From positions 1-25,515 of the forward strand of contig JBFWOF010000070.1 of assembly GCA_050250665.1 (NCBI GenBank): a stretch of 25,515 nucleotides of DNA, in the 5' to 3' direction. Positions 6,706 through 14,456 of this stretch are shown here, in pieces. The position numbers were made by a program, and so were the translations under genes. The DNA comes from JADKFD01 sp050250665 (lineage in GTDB: Bacteria > Pseudomonadota > Gammaproteobacteria > Xanthomonadales > SZUA-5). Within the stretch, counting starts at the first letter, position 1; each line of letters begins with the position of its first letter. The notes beneath the pieces are model-generated. The model saw nothing but the letters and a program-made list of their open reading frames with translations. It had not been told where the DNA came from and did not search any database.

Positions 6706-7770
6706 ATGCAAAAAACCTGGCTGGTTACCGGCGGCGCGGGCTTTATCGGCGCCAATTTCGTGCTCGCTGCGCTGGCGCGCGGGGGTGTGCGGATCGTCAA
6801 TCTGGACGCGCTCACCTATGCGGGCAATCTGCAGTCGCTGGCGGCGGTCGCGGACAATCCTGACCATGTGTTCGTGCGCGGTGATATCGGGGACGGCGAA
6901 CTGGTCGCGCGGCTGCTGGCCGAGCATCGACCGGATGCCATCGTCAATTTCGCAGCCGAATCACACGTAGATCGCTCCATCGAGGGCCCGGCGGCTTTCG
7001 TGCACACCAATGTGGTGGGCACGCTGAACCTGCTGCAGTGCACGATGGCGCATTGGCGCGGGCTGGATGAGGCGGCGCGTTCGGCCTTCCGATTTCTGCA
7101 TGTGTCCACCGACGAGGTCTATGGCTCGCTGGGTGACTCGGGCAAGTTCACCGAGACCACGCCCTATGCACCGAATTCGCCGTATTCGGCCAGCAAGGCG
7201 GCCTCGGATCATCTGGTGCGGGCCTATCACCACACCTACGGGCTGCCGGTGCTGACCACCAACTGCTCGAACAACTACGGGCCCTTCCAGTTTCCGGAGA
7301 AGCTGATCCCGCTGATGATCCAGAAGGCCCTGATCGGGCAGTCGCTGCCGGTGTACGGCGATGGCCGCAATGTGCGCGACTGGCTGTTTGTGGGCGATCA
7401 CTGTTCGGCCATCCGCGCGGTGCTCGAAGGCGGTCGGGTGGGCGAGGTCTACAATGTCGGCGGCGATGCCGAGTGCGAGAACCTCACGGTGGTGCACCGT
7501 ATCTGCGATCTGCTGGACGAGCGTCAGCCGCTGGCGGATGGGCGCAAGCGGCGCGAGCTGATCACCTTTGTCGCTGATCGGCCGGGACACGATCGTCGCT
7601 ATGCCATCGACGCCAGCAAGCTGAAGCGCGAGCTGGGCTGGGCGCCCAGCGAGAGTTTCGAGAGCGGCATTGCCCGCACCATCGACTGGTATCTGTCCCA
7701 CCAGGACTGGTGCGAGCACATCCGCGACGGCAGCTACCGCGGCGAACGCCTCGGGCTGGTGGCGGCATGA
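6706..7770 (+). CDS. rfbB: dTDP-glucose 4,6-dehydratase
   Basis: Second enzyme of dTDP-L-rhamnose synthesis, converting dTDP-glucose to dTDP-4-keto-6-deoxyglucose with tightly bound NAD+. The 354 residues are the usual length for this extended SDR. The Rossmann motif TGGAGFIG is at 8-15, the active-site STDEVYG at 134-140 (Asp136/Glu137), and the catalytic YxxxK pair at Tyr160/Lys164. NCSNNYGPFQFPEKLIPLMI is a family hallmark. The frame is open 24 codons upstream, to an ATG at 6634. I chose ATG 6706 because the protein there begins MQKTWLVTGGAGFIG like its relatives; its ribosome site (TTGGG) is weak. It is first in a five-gene operon, and its stop overlaps the rfbA start (ATGA). Confidence 0.97.
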   Translation: MQKTWLVTGGAGFIGANFVLAALARGGVRIVNLDALTYAGNLQSLAAVADNPDHVFVRGDIGDGELVARLLAEHRPDAIVNFAAESHVDRSIEGPAAFVHTNVVGTLNLLQCTMAHWRGLDEAARSAFRFLHVSTDEVYGSLGDSGKFTETTPYAPNSPYSASKAASDHLVRAYHHTYGLPVLTTNCSNNYGPFQFPEKLIPLMIQKALIGQSLPVYGDGRNVRDWLFVGDHCSAIRAVLEGGRVGEVYNVGGDAECENLTVVHRICDLLDERQPLADGRKRRELITFVADRPGHDRRYAIDASKLKRELGWAPSESFESGIARTIDWYLSHQDWCEHIRDGSYRGERLGLVAA

Positions 7771-8651
7771 AGGCGCGCAGTCAGCGTCGAGGCATCATTC
7801 TGGCCGGTGGCGCCGGCACCCGTCTGCACCCGTTGACCATCGCGGTGAGCAAGCAGCTGCTGCCGGTGTACGACAAGCCGATGATCTATTACCCCCTGAG
7901 CGTGCTGATGCTGGCCGGCATCAGCGAGATTCTGGTGATCAACACGCCGCATGAGCAGGCACTGTTCCAGCGGCTGCTGGGAGATGGCTCGCAGTGGGGT
8001 CTGAACATCCAGTACGCGGTGCAGGATCAGCCCAACGGACTGGCGGAGGCTTTCATCATCGGTCGCGACTTCGTCGGCGAGCGGCCGTCCTGCCTGATTC
8101 TGGGCGACAACATCTTCTACGGCCAGGGCCTGTCGCAGATGCTGGCGCGGGCCGATGCGCGCACAGCTGGCGCCTCGGTGTTCGGCTATTACGTGCGCGA
8201 TCCCGAGCGCTATGGCGTGGCCGAGTTCGGGGCTGACGGCAAGGTGCTGTCGATCGAGGAAAAACCGGCCAAACCGAAGTCCAACTACGCGGTGACCGGT
8301 CTGTATTTCTACGACACCCGCGCCTGCGATTTTGCGGCCAACCTCAAGCCTTCGCCACGCGGCGAGCTCGAAATCACCGATCTCAACCGCTGCTATCTGC
8401 ATGACGACAGCCTGCAGGTGGAGCGCATGGGCCGCGGCTATGCCTGGCTGGATACCGGCACCCATGATTCCCTGATCCAGGCCGGGAATTTCATCCAGAC
8501 CATCGAGGAGCGCCAGGGCCTGAAGATTGCGTGCCCCGAGGAGATCGCCTTCGAGCAGGGCTGGATCGATGCGGCGCAGCTGCTGAAACTGGCCGAGCCG
8601 CTGGCCAAGAGTGGCTACGGCGCCTACCTCAAGAATCTGGTGCGCGCATGA
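7767..8651 (+). CDS. rfbA: Glucose-1-phosphate thymidylyltransferase
   Basis: First enzyme of the dTDP-rhamnose route, joining glucose-1-phosphate and dTTP to give dTDP-glucose and pyrophosphate. The 294 residues are typical. The nucleotide-binding loop GGAGTRLHP (14-22) and SKQLLPVYDKPMIYYPL follow the start directly, and LGDNIFYGQG (metal and sugar site) and EEKPAKPKSNYAVTGLYFYD are present. ATG 7767 overlaps the rfbB stop by 4 nt; the upstream extension of the frame to 7710 is a shadow of rfbB. The gene ends by overlapping rfbC with another ATGA, so the genes are translationally coupled. Enzymes of this family are normally inhibited by dTDP-rhamnose. Confidence 0.97.
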   Translation: MKARSQRRGIILAGGAGTRLHPLTIAVSKQLLPVYDKPMIYYPLSVLMLAGISEILVINTPHEQALFQRLLGDGSQWGLNIQYAVQDQPNGLAEAFIIGRDFVGERPSCLILGDNIFYGQGLSQMLARADARTAGASVFGYYVRDPERYGVAEFGADGKVLSIEEKPAKPKSNYAVTGLYFYDTRACDFAANLKPSPRGELEITDLNRCYLHDDSLQVERMGRGYAWLDTGTHDSLIQAGNFIQTIEERQGLKIACPEEIAFEQGWIDAAQLLKLAEPLAKSGYGAYLKNLVRA

Positions 8652-9199
8652 AGGTGCTCGATACCCAGCTGCCGGGCGTGAAGCTGATCGAGCCGGCCGT
8701 CTATGGCGACGCCCGCGGCTATTTCTTCGAGGCCTTCAATCGCGGCCGTTTTGCCGAAGCGGGCCTGCCCACCGATTTTCCGCAGGCCAACACGTCGCGC
8801 TCGGCGCGCGGCGTGCTGCGCGGCTTGCACCACCAGTGGCCCAAGCCCCAGGGCAAGCTGGTGTGGGTGCTGGAAGGCAGCGTCTTCGATGTGGCGGTGG
8901 ATATCCGCCGCAGCTCTGCGACATTCGGGCAGTGGTTCGGCGCCGAGCTCAGCGTCGACAATCACCGCATGATGTATGTACCGCCCGGTTTCCTGCATGG
9001 TTTCGTGGTCACCAGCGAGTACGCCACCTTTTCCTATCTGTGTACCGAGTTGTACGACTCCAGCTGCGATCGCTCGGTGGCCTGGAATGATCCGGACATC
9101 GGCGTCGAGTGGCCCACGCATTCGCCGCTGCTGTCAGCCAAGGATCAGCAGGCGCCGCGGCTCAAGGATGTGGCTCCACACGATCTGCCGGAGCTCTGA
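8648..9199 (+). CDS. rfbC: dTDP-4-dehydrorhamnose 3,5-epimerase
   Basis: Third step of dTDP-rhamnose synthesis: double epimerisation at C3 and C5 of the 4-keto sugar by a small cupin-fold dimer. The 183 residues match the family length. The active-site base is in RGLHHQ (His62), with the following KPQGKLVWVLEGSVFDVAVD core, the Tyr-bearing FSYLCTELYD segment (Tyr130) and the WNDPDIGVEWP tail motif. ATG 8648 overlaps the rfbA stop (ATGA), and rfbD starts 3 nt after its stop. Everything looks intact. Confidence 0.97.
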   Translation: MKVLDTQLPGVKLIEPAVYGDARGYFFEAFNRGRFAEAGLPTDFPQANTSRSARGVLRGLHHQWPKPQGKLVWVLEGSVFDVAVDIRRSSATFGQWFGAELSVDNHRMMYVPPGFLHGFVVTSEYATFSYLCTELYDSSCDRSVAWNDPDIGVEWPTHSPLLSAKDQQAPRLKDVAPHDLPEL

Positions 9200-9202
9200 G
9201 CC

Positions 9203-10165
9203 GTGCGTATTCTGATTCTCGGTGCCGCCGGGCAGGTGGGGTTCGAACTGGTGCGCAGCCTGTCGGGCATGGGCGAGATCGTGGCCGCCGACCGTGTCGT
9301 CGATGCTGCTCTGGGTGTGGATCTGGCGCTGGATATCGGTGACCTGGCGACGCTCAAGTCGCGCCTGATCGAGCTGGCGCCGACCGTGATCATCAATGCT
9401 GCTGCCTACACCGCGGTGGATCTGGCCGAGGATGAGCCGGAGATCGCCAATCGGATCAATCATCTGGCGCTGGCGGAGCTGGGCGCGGCGGCCAGACAGC
9501 TGGGCGCGCTGGTGGTGCATTACTCCACCGACTATGTCTTCGCCGGTGGCGATCAGAGTCCCTTGCGTGAAGATCACGCCACCGGGCCGGTCAGCGTCTA
9601 TGGCGCCTCCAAGCTGGCCGGCGAGCGCGCGCTGGCGGATTCCGGCTGCGCCCATCTGCTGCTGCGCACCGCCTGGGTGTATGCCGCGCGCGGCAAGAAC
9701 TTCCTGTTGACCATGCTCCGCGCCGCCGCCGTGCGCGACGAACTCAGCGTGGTCGATGACCAGATCGGCTGCCCGACCACGGCGCGCTTTCTGGCCGACA
9801 CCACGGCCTCGATGGTGCGCCATTGGCTGGCAGCCTCGGCGGATCAACGCGCGGCGCTGCAAGGTCCCTGCCATGTGGTCTGCGCCGGACAGGTGAGCTG
9901 GTGCGGCTTCGCCCGCGCCATCATCGAACAGGCTTGCGAACTGGGGCTGCTGCCGCGGGTCACGCCGGTGCGCGCCATCCGCACCGGTGAATACGCGGCG
10001 AAGGCACCGCGACCGGCATACTCGGTGCTGGATACCCGCCGTTTGACGGCGAAATTCGAGATCACGCCGCCGGGCTGGCGCACCGGCCTGCGGCAGACGC
10101 TTCTGGAACTGGCACAGGCCCGGCAGGCATTGACCGGCGCCGGCTTTGAGGTGAAACGATGTTGA
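9203..10165 (+). CDS. rfbD: dTDP-4-dehydrorhamnose reductase
   Basis: Last step of dTDP-L-rhamnose synthesis: NAD(P)H-dependent reduction of the 4-keto group. The 320-residue extended SDR has MRILILGAAGQVGFEL (Rossmann loop, residues 7-13), NAAAYTAVDLAEDEPE, HYSTDYVFAGG and the catalytic YGASK (Tyr133/Lys137). It uses a GTG start 3 nt after the rfbC stop; this is the only start giving the correct N-terminus. Its 3' end overlaps manC by 7 nt. A mildly unusual detail is the late C-terminus, slightly longer than the commonest forms of about 300 residues. Confidence 0.96.
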   Translation: MRILILGAAGQVGFELVRSLSGMGEIVAADRVVDAALGVDLALDIGDLATLKSRLIELAPTVIINAAAYTAVDLAEDEPEIANRINHLALAELGAAARQLGALVVHYSTDYVFAGGDQSPLREDHATGPVSVYGASKLAGERALADSGCAHLLLRTAWVYAARGKNFLLTMLRAAAVRDELSVVDDQIGCPTTARFLADTTASMVRHWLAASADQRAALQGPCHVVCAGQVSWCGFARAIIEQACELGLLPRVTPVRAIRTGEYAAKAPRPAYSVLDTRRLTAKFEITPPGWRTGLRQTLLELAQARQALTGAGFEVKRC

Positions 10166-11571
10166 TACCCGTGATTCTGTCTGGCGGCGCCGGCACCCGG
10201 TTGTGGCCGGTATCGCGCAAGACCTACCCCAAGCCCTTCATGCAGATGGGCGATGGTCAGTCCCTGTTGCACAAGACCCTGGCACGAGCGCAGTCGGTGG
10301 CGGACGGTCGCGAAGTGATCACCGTCACCTCGCGCGATCATTACTTCATCACCCGCGACGAATATCGTGGGCGCATCGACGATGCCGATGCCCGTTTCCT
10401 GTTGGAGCCGCTCGGTCGCAACACCGCCCCGGCACTGGCGATGGCCGCGCTCGACATCGCCCAGCGTCATGGTCCGGAGGCGCAGATGCTGGTGCTGCCG
10501 GCCGATCATCTGATCCGCGACCTGGACAGCTACGGCGTGGCCGTGCGCTCGGCCCGGGCGCTGGCTGCCGACGGTTATCTGGTCACCTTCGGCATCGTGC
10601 CGGTGCGGCCGGAAACCGGCTTCGGCTACATCCGTGCCGGCGATGCGCTGGAGCACGGCCACAACATCGAGGCCTTTGTCGAGAAGCCTGATCTGGCCAC
10701 GGCCGAGAGCTATGTCGCCAGCGGCGACTACTACTGGAATTCGGGCATGTTCCTGTTTGCCGCCGGCACACTGCTGGCCAGCATGGAGCAGACCTGCCCG
10801 GAACTGCTCAGCGCTGCCCGCGCCTGCTACGCCAAGGTGCCGGCCGATGCCCGACCGATCGAATTCGATCGCGACAGTTTTGCCCAGCTGCCGGATATCT
10901 CGGTCGATTACGCGGTGATGGAAAAAGCCGCACGCCGGGCCATGGTGCCGGCCAGTTTCGACTGGAACGACATCGGCTCGTGGAAGGCCATCAGCGATCT
11001 CGATCCCGGCGACAACGACGGCAATCGCACGGTCGGCCCCGCAGTGCTGGTCGATTCGCGCAATTGCTATGTGCAGTCCAAGGGGCGTCTGGTGGCGGCG
11101 GTGGGTGTGGATGATCTGGTCATCGTCGACACCGGCGATGCCGTGCTGGTGAGCACCCGCAACAAGGCCCAGGCGGTCAAGCAGGTGGTCGACGAACTGC
11201 GCTCGCAGAATCACGAGGCCGCCAATGTGCACTCGACCGTGCATCGACCCTGGGGCAGCTATTCGGTGATCGAAGACGCGCCCGACTGCAAGGTCAAGCG
11301 TCTGGTGGTGAAACCGGGCCACGTGCTGTCGCTGCAGATGCACCATCGCCGCAGCGAACACTGGACGGTTGTGTCGGGCGTCGCAAAAGTCCGCGTGGGT
11401 GATCGCGAATTCCTGCTCAAGAGCAACGAATCAGTGCATATTCCGGTGGAGACGCTGCATCGTCTGGAGAATCCCACGGATCAGGATCTCAGCCTCATCG
11501 AAGTGCAGTGCGGCGACTATTTCGGCGAGGACGACATCGTCCGCTACGAAGATCGTTACGGTCGGGTTTGA
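10159..11571 (+). CDS. manC: Mannose-1-phosphate guanylyltransferase / mannose-6-phosphate isomerase (type II, XanB/AlgA-like)
   Basis: This bifunctional sugar-nucleotide enzyme makes GDP-mannose from mannose-1-phosphate and GTP and, in the long form, interconverts fructose-6-phosphate and mannose-6-phosphate. The 470 residues are the full two-domain length. The guanylyltransferase motif LSGGAGTRLWPVSR is at 7-20, with PKPF following. The C-terminal cupin isomerase domain (about 360-465) has RPWGSY and the signature QMHHRRSEHW (about 393-402). It overlaps rfbD by 7 nt. The rmlBACD-xanB order is the one known from Xanthomonas surface-polysaccharide loci, but xanA (phosphomannomutase), which usually follows there, is absent. 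The products likely feed LPS O-antigen or exopolysaccharide. Confidence 0.95.
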   Translation: MLIPVILSGGAGTRLWPVSRKTYPKPFMQMGDGQSLLHKTLARAQSVADGREVITVTSRDHYFITRDEYRGRIDDADARFLLEPLGRNTAPALAMAALDIAQRHGPEAQMLVLPADHLIRDLDSYGVAVRSARALAADGYLVTFGIVPVRPETGFGYIRAGDALEHGHNIEAFVEKPDLATAESYVASGDYYWNSGMFLFAAGTLLASMEQTCPELLSAARACYAKVPADARPIEFDRDSFAQLPDISVDYAVMEKAARRAMVPASFDWNDIGSWKAISDLDPGDNDGNRTVGPAVLVDSRNCYVQSKGRLVAAVGVDDLVIVDTGDAVLVSTRNKAQAVKQVVDELRSQNHEAANVHSTVHRPWGSYSVIEDAPDCKVKRLVVKPGHVLSLQMHHRRSEHWTVVSGVAKVRVGDREFLLKSNESVHIPVETLHRLENPTDQDLSLIEVQCGDYFGEDDIVRYEDRYGRV

Positions 11572-11665
11572 CGAACAGGCTCTACAGAGTCTTGCCATCG
11601 TTCAGGTAAACTCGCAACATTCATCTACAGTCAGAATCGCGCGAAGCGACGGGAGTGCCAACCAG

Positions 11666-12355
11666 ATGCGTATTGATCTGCTCGAAGACGATCCAGACCA
11701 GGCGGAAATGATCAGCCACTGGTTGACCGAGGAAGGGCATGACGTGCGTTGGTACAAATCGGGTGGCGATCTCACCCGTGCTCTGCATCGCGATGTGCCC
11801 GATGTGCTGCTGCTCGACTGGGTACTGCCCGAGTCCAGCGGCATGGATGTGCTGACCTGGGTGCGCCAGAGTTTTCTGGGACGTATCCCGGTGGTGTTCA
11901 TCACCGCACAGGATTCCGAAGAACATGTGGTGGCCGCGCTGCAGGCCGGCGCCGATGACTATCTGGTCAAGCCGCCCCGCCGCCGCGAACTGATGGCTCG
12001 GGTGCAGGCCGTAGGCCGACGCGCCGGTGCCATTCAGCCAGCCGAGGTGTTGACCGGTTGCGATCCTTACACGGTGGACGTGGGACATCGACAGATCAGT
12101 CTGCGCGGCAAGCCGGTGGAACTGACCAGCAAGGAGTTCGATCTGGCCGCCTACATGTTTGCCAACGCCGGCCGACTGGTGAAGCGCGGCGTGTTGCTGG
12201 AGCGCGTGTGGGGACGCAGTCAGACCATCACTACGCGCACGGTCGACGCCCACATCAGCCGCATCCGCAAGAAGCTCGAAATCGATGAGCACAATGGTTG
12301 GCGGCTGATTTCGGTGTATCAGCACGGCTACCGCCTCGAGCGTGCCGGCAGCTGA
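11666..12355 (+). CDS. OmpR/PhoB-type response regulator
   Basis: A 229-residue two-domain regulator. The receiver (1-120) has the acidic pocket Glu7/Asp8/Asp9, phospho-acceptor Asp51 in LLLDWVLPESSG, Thr80 and Lys102 in YLVKPP. The winged-helix DNA-binding domain (about 130-226) has ELTSKEFDLAAYMFANAG, LLERVWG, TRTVDAHISRIRKKL and YQHGYRL. ATG 11666 is preceded by GGGAG about 11 nt upstream; the open frame upstream of it is a shadow of manC. It lies 94 bp after manC and 8 bp before an Hpt gene. No histidine kinase gene is near, so the phosphate donor is encoded elsewhere. Whether it controls the sugar-nucleotide genes is not shown by the sequence. Confidence 0.93.
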   Translation: MRIDLLEDDPDQAEMISHWLTEEGHDVRWYKSGGDLTRALHRDVPDVLLLDWVLPESSGMDVLTWVRQSFLGRIPVVFITAQDSEEHVVAALQAGADDYLVKPPRRRELMARVQAVGRRAGAIQPAEVLTGCDPYTVDVGHRQISLRGKPVELTSKEFDLAAYMFANAGRLVKRGVLLERVWGRSQTITTRTVDAHISRIRKKLEIDEHNGWRLISVYQHGYRLERAGS

Positions 12356-12363
12356 ACCCGACA

Positions 12364-12651
12364 ATGGCAGAATCCATTCCGGAGCCGCTGCGAAAGCGCT
12401 ATGTCGGGAGCTTCGCCGAGAAGCAGGCCGCACTCGAATCGGCACTCAGCCTGCTCAGTGCCGATCCGCTGGGTGCGATGAGCAGCCTGCGCGCCGTCGC
12501 CCACAAGATTTCTGGCTCCGCGGGCATGTACGGCTTCGAAGAACTCGGACAGCAGGCCCGAGCCGTGGTGCATGCCATTGATGACGGCAGTGCAGCCGCG
12601 CTGGTGGTCGAACTGGTGCGGGTACTCATCGACGAGTTGAAGCCCGCCTAG
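12364..12651 (+). CDS. Free-standing Hpt (histidine phosphotransfer) protein
   Basis: A 95-residue, all-helical protein. The Hpt signature AHKISGSAGMYGFEEL places the phospho-accepting histidine at 47, with the small residues of the HxxKxxSA-type motif and the Gly at the turn all present. It starts 8 nt after the stop of the response-regulator gene, so the two are almost certainly co-transcribed and work in the same phosphorelay, passing phosphate between a hybrid sensor kinase and a receiver. The cognate hybrid kinase is not in the window. Its 3' end faces a repeat-filled gap and a convergent gene. Confidence 0.88.
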   Translation: MAESIPEPLRKRYVGSFAEKQAALESALSLLSADPLGAMSSLRAVAHKISGSAGMYGFEELGQQARAVVHAIDDGSAAALVVELVRVLIDELKPA

Positions 12652-12681
12652 GCAATCCCGTTGTCCAGGTTCCCGGCTCTT

Positions 12682-12834
12682 GTAGGTCCAGACTTGTCTG
12701 GGCGCTTCTTCAGCGTTGCGCCAAGAGCGTCCAGGAGCGTCCAGACAAGTCTGGACCTACAACAGCACCAGGAGCGTCCAGACAAGTCTGGACCTACAAC
12801 GGCGCCAGGAGCGTCCAGACAGGTCTGGACCTAC
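12682..12834. repeat. Cluster of four GTAGGTCCAGAC palindromes
   Basis: Each unit is about 24 bp, a hairpin with arms GTCCAGAC/GTCTGGAC, a 2-nt loop, and a GTAG (or, inverted, CTAC) flank. Copy 1 is direct (12682-12705). Copies 2-4 are inverted (12737-12760, 12774-12797, 12811-12834), each followed by similar 13-14 bp spacers containing CAGGAGCG or CAACAGCACCAGG. The pattern is that of GTAG-type REP/SMAG elements. The same family recurs at 25352-25450. Confidence 0.85.
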
Positions 12835-12877
12835 GAAAGCACGGTTTCGGGCCTCTGTGCAGCCGGCGCGCCTGGGA

Positions 12878-12951
12878 GGAGGGCCGCGCGCCTGCGCGGC
12901 CGCTCTTGATCTGTGGGCGTCACAGAGCGGCGCCGCAGCGCGGCGCCCTCC
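12878..12951. repeat. GGAG-headed REP pair in inverted orientation (BIME-like)
   Basis: GGAGGGCCGCGCG ... GCCGCTCT (from 12878) is mirrored by AGAGCGGCGCC ... GCGCCCTCC (to 12951). Each half can form its own hairpin and the two halves together a larger one. GGAG is the second canonical head tetranucleotide of RAYT-associated REPs. Confidence 0.75.
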
Positions 12952-12987
12952 ACCGTCGATTCCGTGGTCTGCCGCGACTTGCTCTCA

Positions 12988-14451
12988 TCAACGCCCCGGA
13001 TGCGTCCTCGCCGCACACGCCTGATCTTCGCGCCCGCAGGTCGACTTGCCGACTTCGGGGACGAAGGCGACCGGCTCCGCAGGCGCCAGACTCCGGGTCC
13101 AGGCATCAAGTTTCTGACCGATCAGCGCGCCGACCTGCATCTGTGGCTCGGAGGCTTCGAAATCATCGGCGAGCTCCCGTTCGTGGACGCTTTCCCGCGC
13201 CAGCTCGAAGGCGGCGGTGAATGAGCGGGTCTGGTTCAAGGCCTCGACCAGCAGGGCGCGACCGAAGTAGGTGAGTTCGCTGTCGTCGCCGCAGCCGAAG
13301 GACGGCCGGTCGCGACGTGCAGCGGTCATCACCAGCGACATCGGCGAGGCCAGATCGTCGAGGAAGCCGCCCGAGTAGCAGGCCGACACCACAATCACGC
13401 GCCAATGAATGCCGGCGGCGTCCAGGGCCTCACGCAGATCGCCGGGGCGAATCCCGTCCAGCGCCAGCGGCTGCAGGTCCACGTACAACTCATGATCGGC
13501 GCTGCCGTGGGTGGTCAGAAACAGCACCAGCAGATCCTCGTCCGGGTCCATCCTGGTCGCCATGCCGGCCAGCGCCAGCTTCAGATTACTCAGGTTCGCG
13601 AGCGGCAACTGCTCGGTGGTATCAGGATTATTGAGCAGCGTCAGCGTGCGCCCCTGCATGCCGAAGCGTTCGGCGAACAGGGTCTGGGCGTAGCTCACTT
13701 CGTTGCGGAACACGTCTTCGTTGGCGTCGGCGCCGAAAGCCAGCAGATAGGCGTCGGTCTGCCCGGGAACGCCCGGGCGCAAGGCCGAGACGGCATCGGC
13801 AATCATCTGCGGCTGGCGGTAGATCAAGGCCTCGGCGCTGCCGTGCAGCCTGCGCGCAGGGGCGGCGTCGGCATCGCTGTAGGCCATGGTTTCCGACTCG
13901 TAGCTTGGATACCAATAGGCCGATGGGTTGATCAGAAAGAAGGGTGCCGTGGTCAGAACGCCGGCGATGGTCGCGGCGCCGCTTCGCTTCCACCAGCGCC
14001 AATCGGGCAAGCAGAAGCCGACGATGCGCAGCAGCACGAGCAGCCACCAGGTACAGCTGGCTACCACCAACAGCCACTGCGCCTGATCGTCCCATTGCTC
14101 GAGTTCCTGCAAACCCAGGCGCACGCCGATCAGCGCCAGACTGATCCACAGCCCGGCGGCGCTGGCCAGTACCGCCATCGACCAGGTCATGACCCGCTGT
14201 CCCGACCAGCTGCCGATCAGTGTGGCGGCAGCCAGCACCAGCAGCGCACCGAAGGCATCGCTCTGCAGTCCGTCCAGATAGAAATCCAGGTCGCCCGACT
14301 GCAGAAAGCGGTCGCGGCCCACGGACACCGTGACGGCCAGCAGCAGCACAAACCAGAAGTGCGAGGCCGGGCGAACGCGCAGCGCCGCTGCTGGACGCAC
14401 TCCGAAAGTCAGCAGCAGCCCGGCGCCCAGTGTGCGCAGCAAGGCCCACAT
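12988..14451 (-). CDS. Membrane-anchored C13 (legumain/caspase-like) cysteine protease
   Basis: The protein has 487 residues. The N-terminal part holds about five hydrophobic segments (roughly 4-24, 31-46, 66-83, 88-112, 125-148, perhaps 158-176). The rest is a soluble clan CD peptidase domain (about 195-455). Its catalytic histidine is in LFLTTHGSADHE (His315) and its cysteine in IVVSACYSGGF (Cys358), each after a hydrophobic strand as in C13 and caspase families. The substrate is unknown; GPI transamidase and legumain belong to the same family, but bacterial members with membrane anchors are largely uncharacterised. The start lies 5 nt after the mtnC stop, so the protease appears to be the last gene of the methionine-salvage operon. 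The C-terminus ends in a Cys-rich tail. Catalytic residues are intact, so it is probably active. Confidence 0.83.
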   Translation of the reverse strand: MWALLRTLGAGLLLTFGVRPAAALRVRPASHFWFVLLLAVTVSVGRDRFLQSGDLDFYLDGLQSDAFGALLVLAAATLIGSWSGQRVMTWSMAVLASAAGLWISLALIGVRLGLQELEQWDDQAQWLLVVASCTWWLLVLLRIVGFCLPDWRWWKRSGAATIAGVLTTAPFFLINPSAYWYPSYESETMAYSDADAAPARRLHGSAEALIYRQPQMIADAVSALRPGVPGQTDAYLLAFGADANEDVFRNEVSYAQTLFAERFGMQGRTLTLLNNPDTTEQLPLANLSNLKLALAGMATRMDPDEDLLVLFLTTHGSADHELYVDLQPLALDGIRPGDLREALDAAGIHWRVIVVSACYSGGFLDDLASPMSLVMTAARRDRPSFGCGDDSELTYFGRALLVEALNQTRSFTAAFELARESVHERELADDFEASEPQMQVGALIGQKLDAWTRSLAPAEPVAFVPEVGKSTCGREDQACAARTHPGR

Positions 14452-14456
14452 GGCAA

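Larger units (their letters stand above)
12652..12987. other. 336-bp repeat-filled gap between convergent genes
   Basis: There is no gene here. The gap holds four palindromes of the GTAGGTCCAGAC family (12682-12834) and a GGAG-headed inverted pair (12878-12951), placed between the convergent 3' ends of the Hpt and C13-protease genes. Several weak frames cross it, produced by the repeats. Confidence 0.8.

Noticed and set aside
9844..11361. A 505-codon minus-strand frame opposite rfbD and manC
   Set aside because: A shadow of two clear, overlapping operon genes; its His/Arg-rich product has no recognisable motif.
12682..12834. CRISPR-like array of regularly spaced palindromes
   Set aside because: The spacers are similar to each other and only about 13 bp, the units are inverted relative to the first, and no cas genes are present. 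It is a REP cluster.
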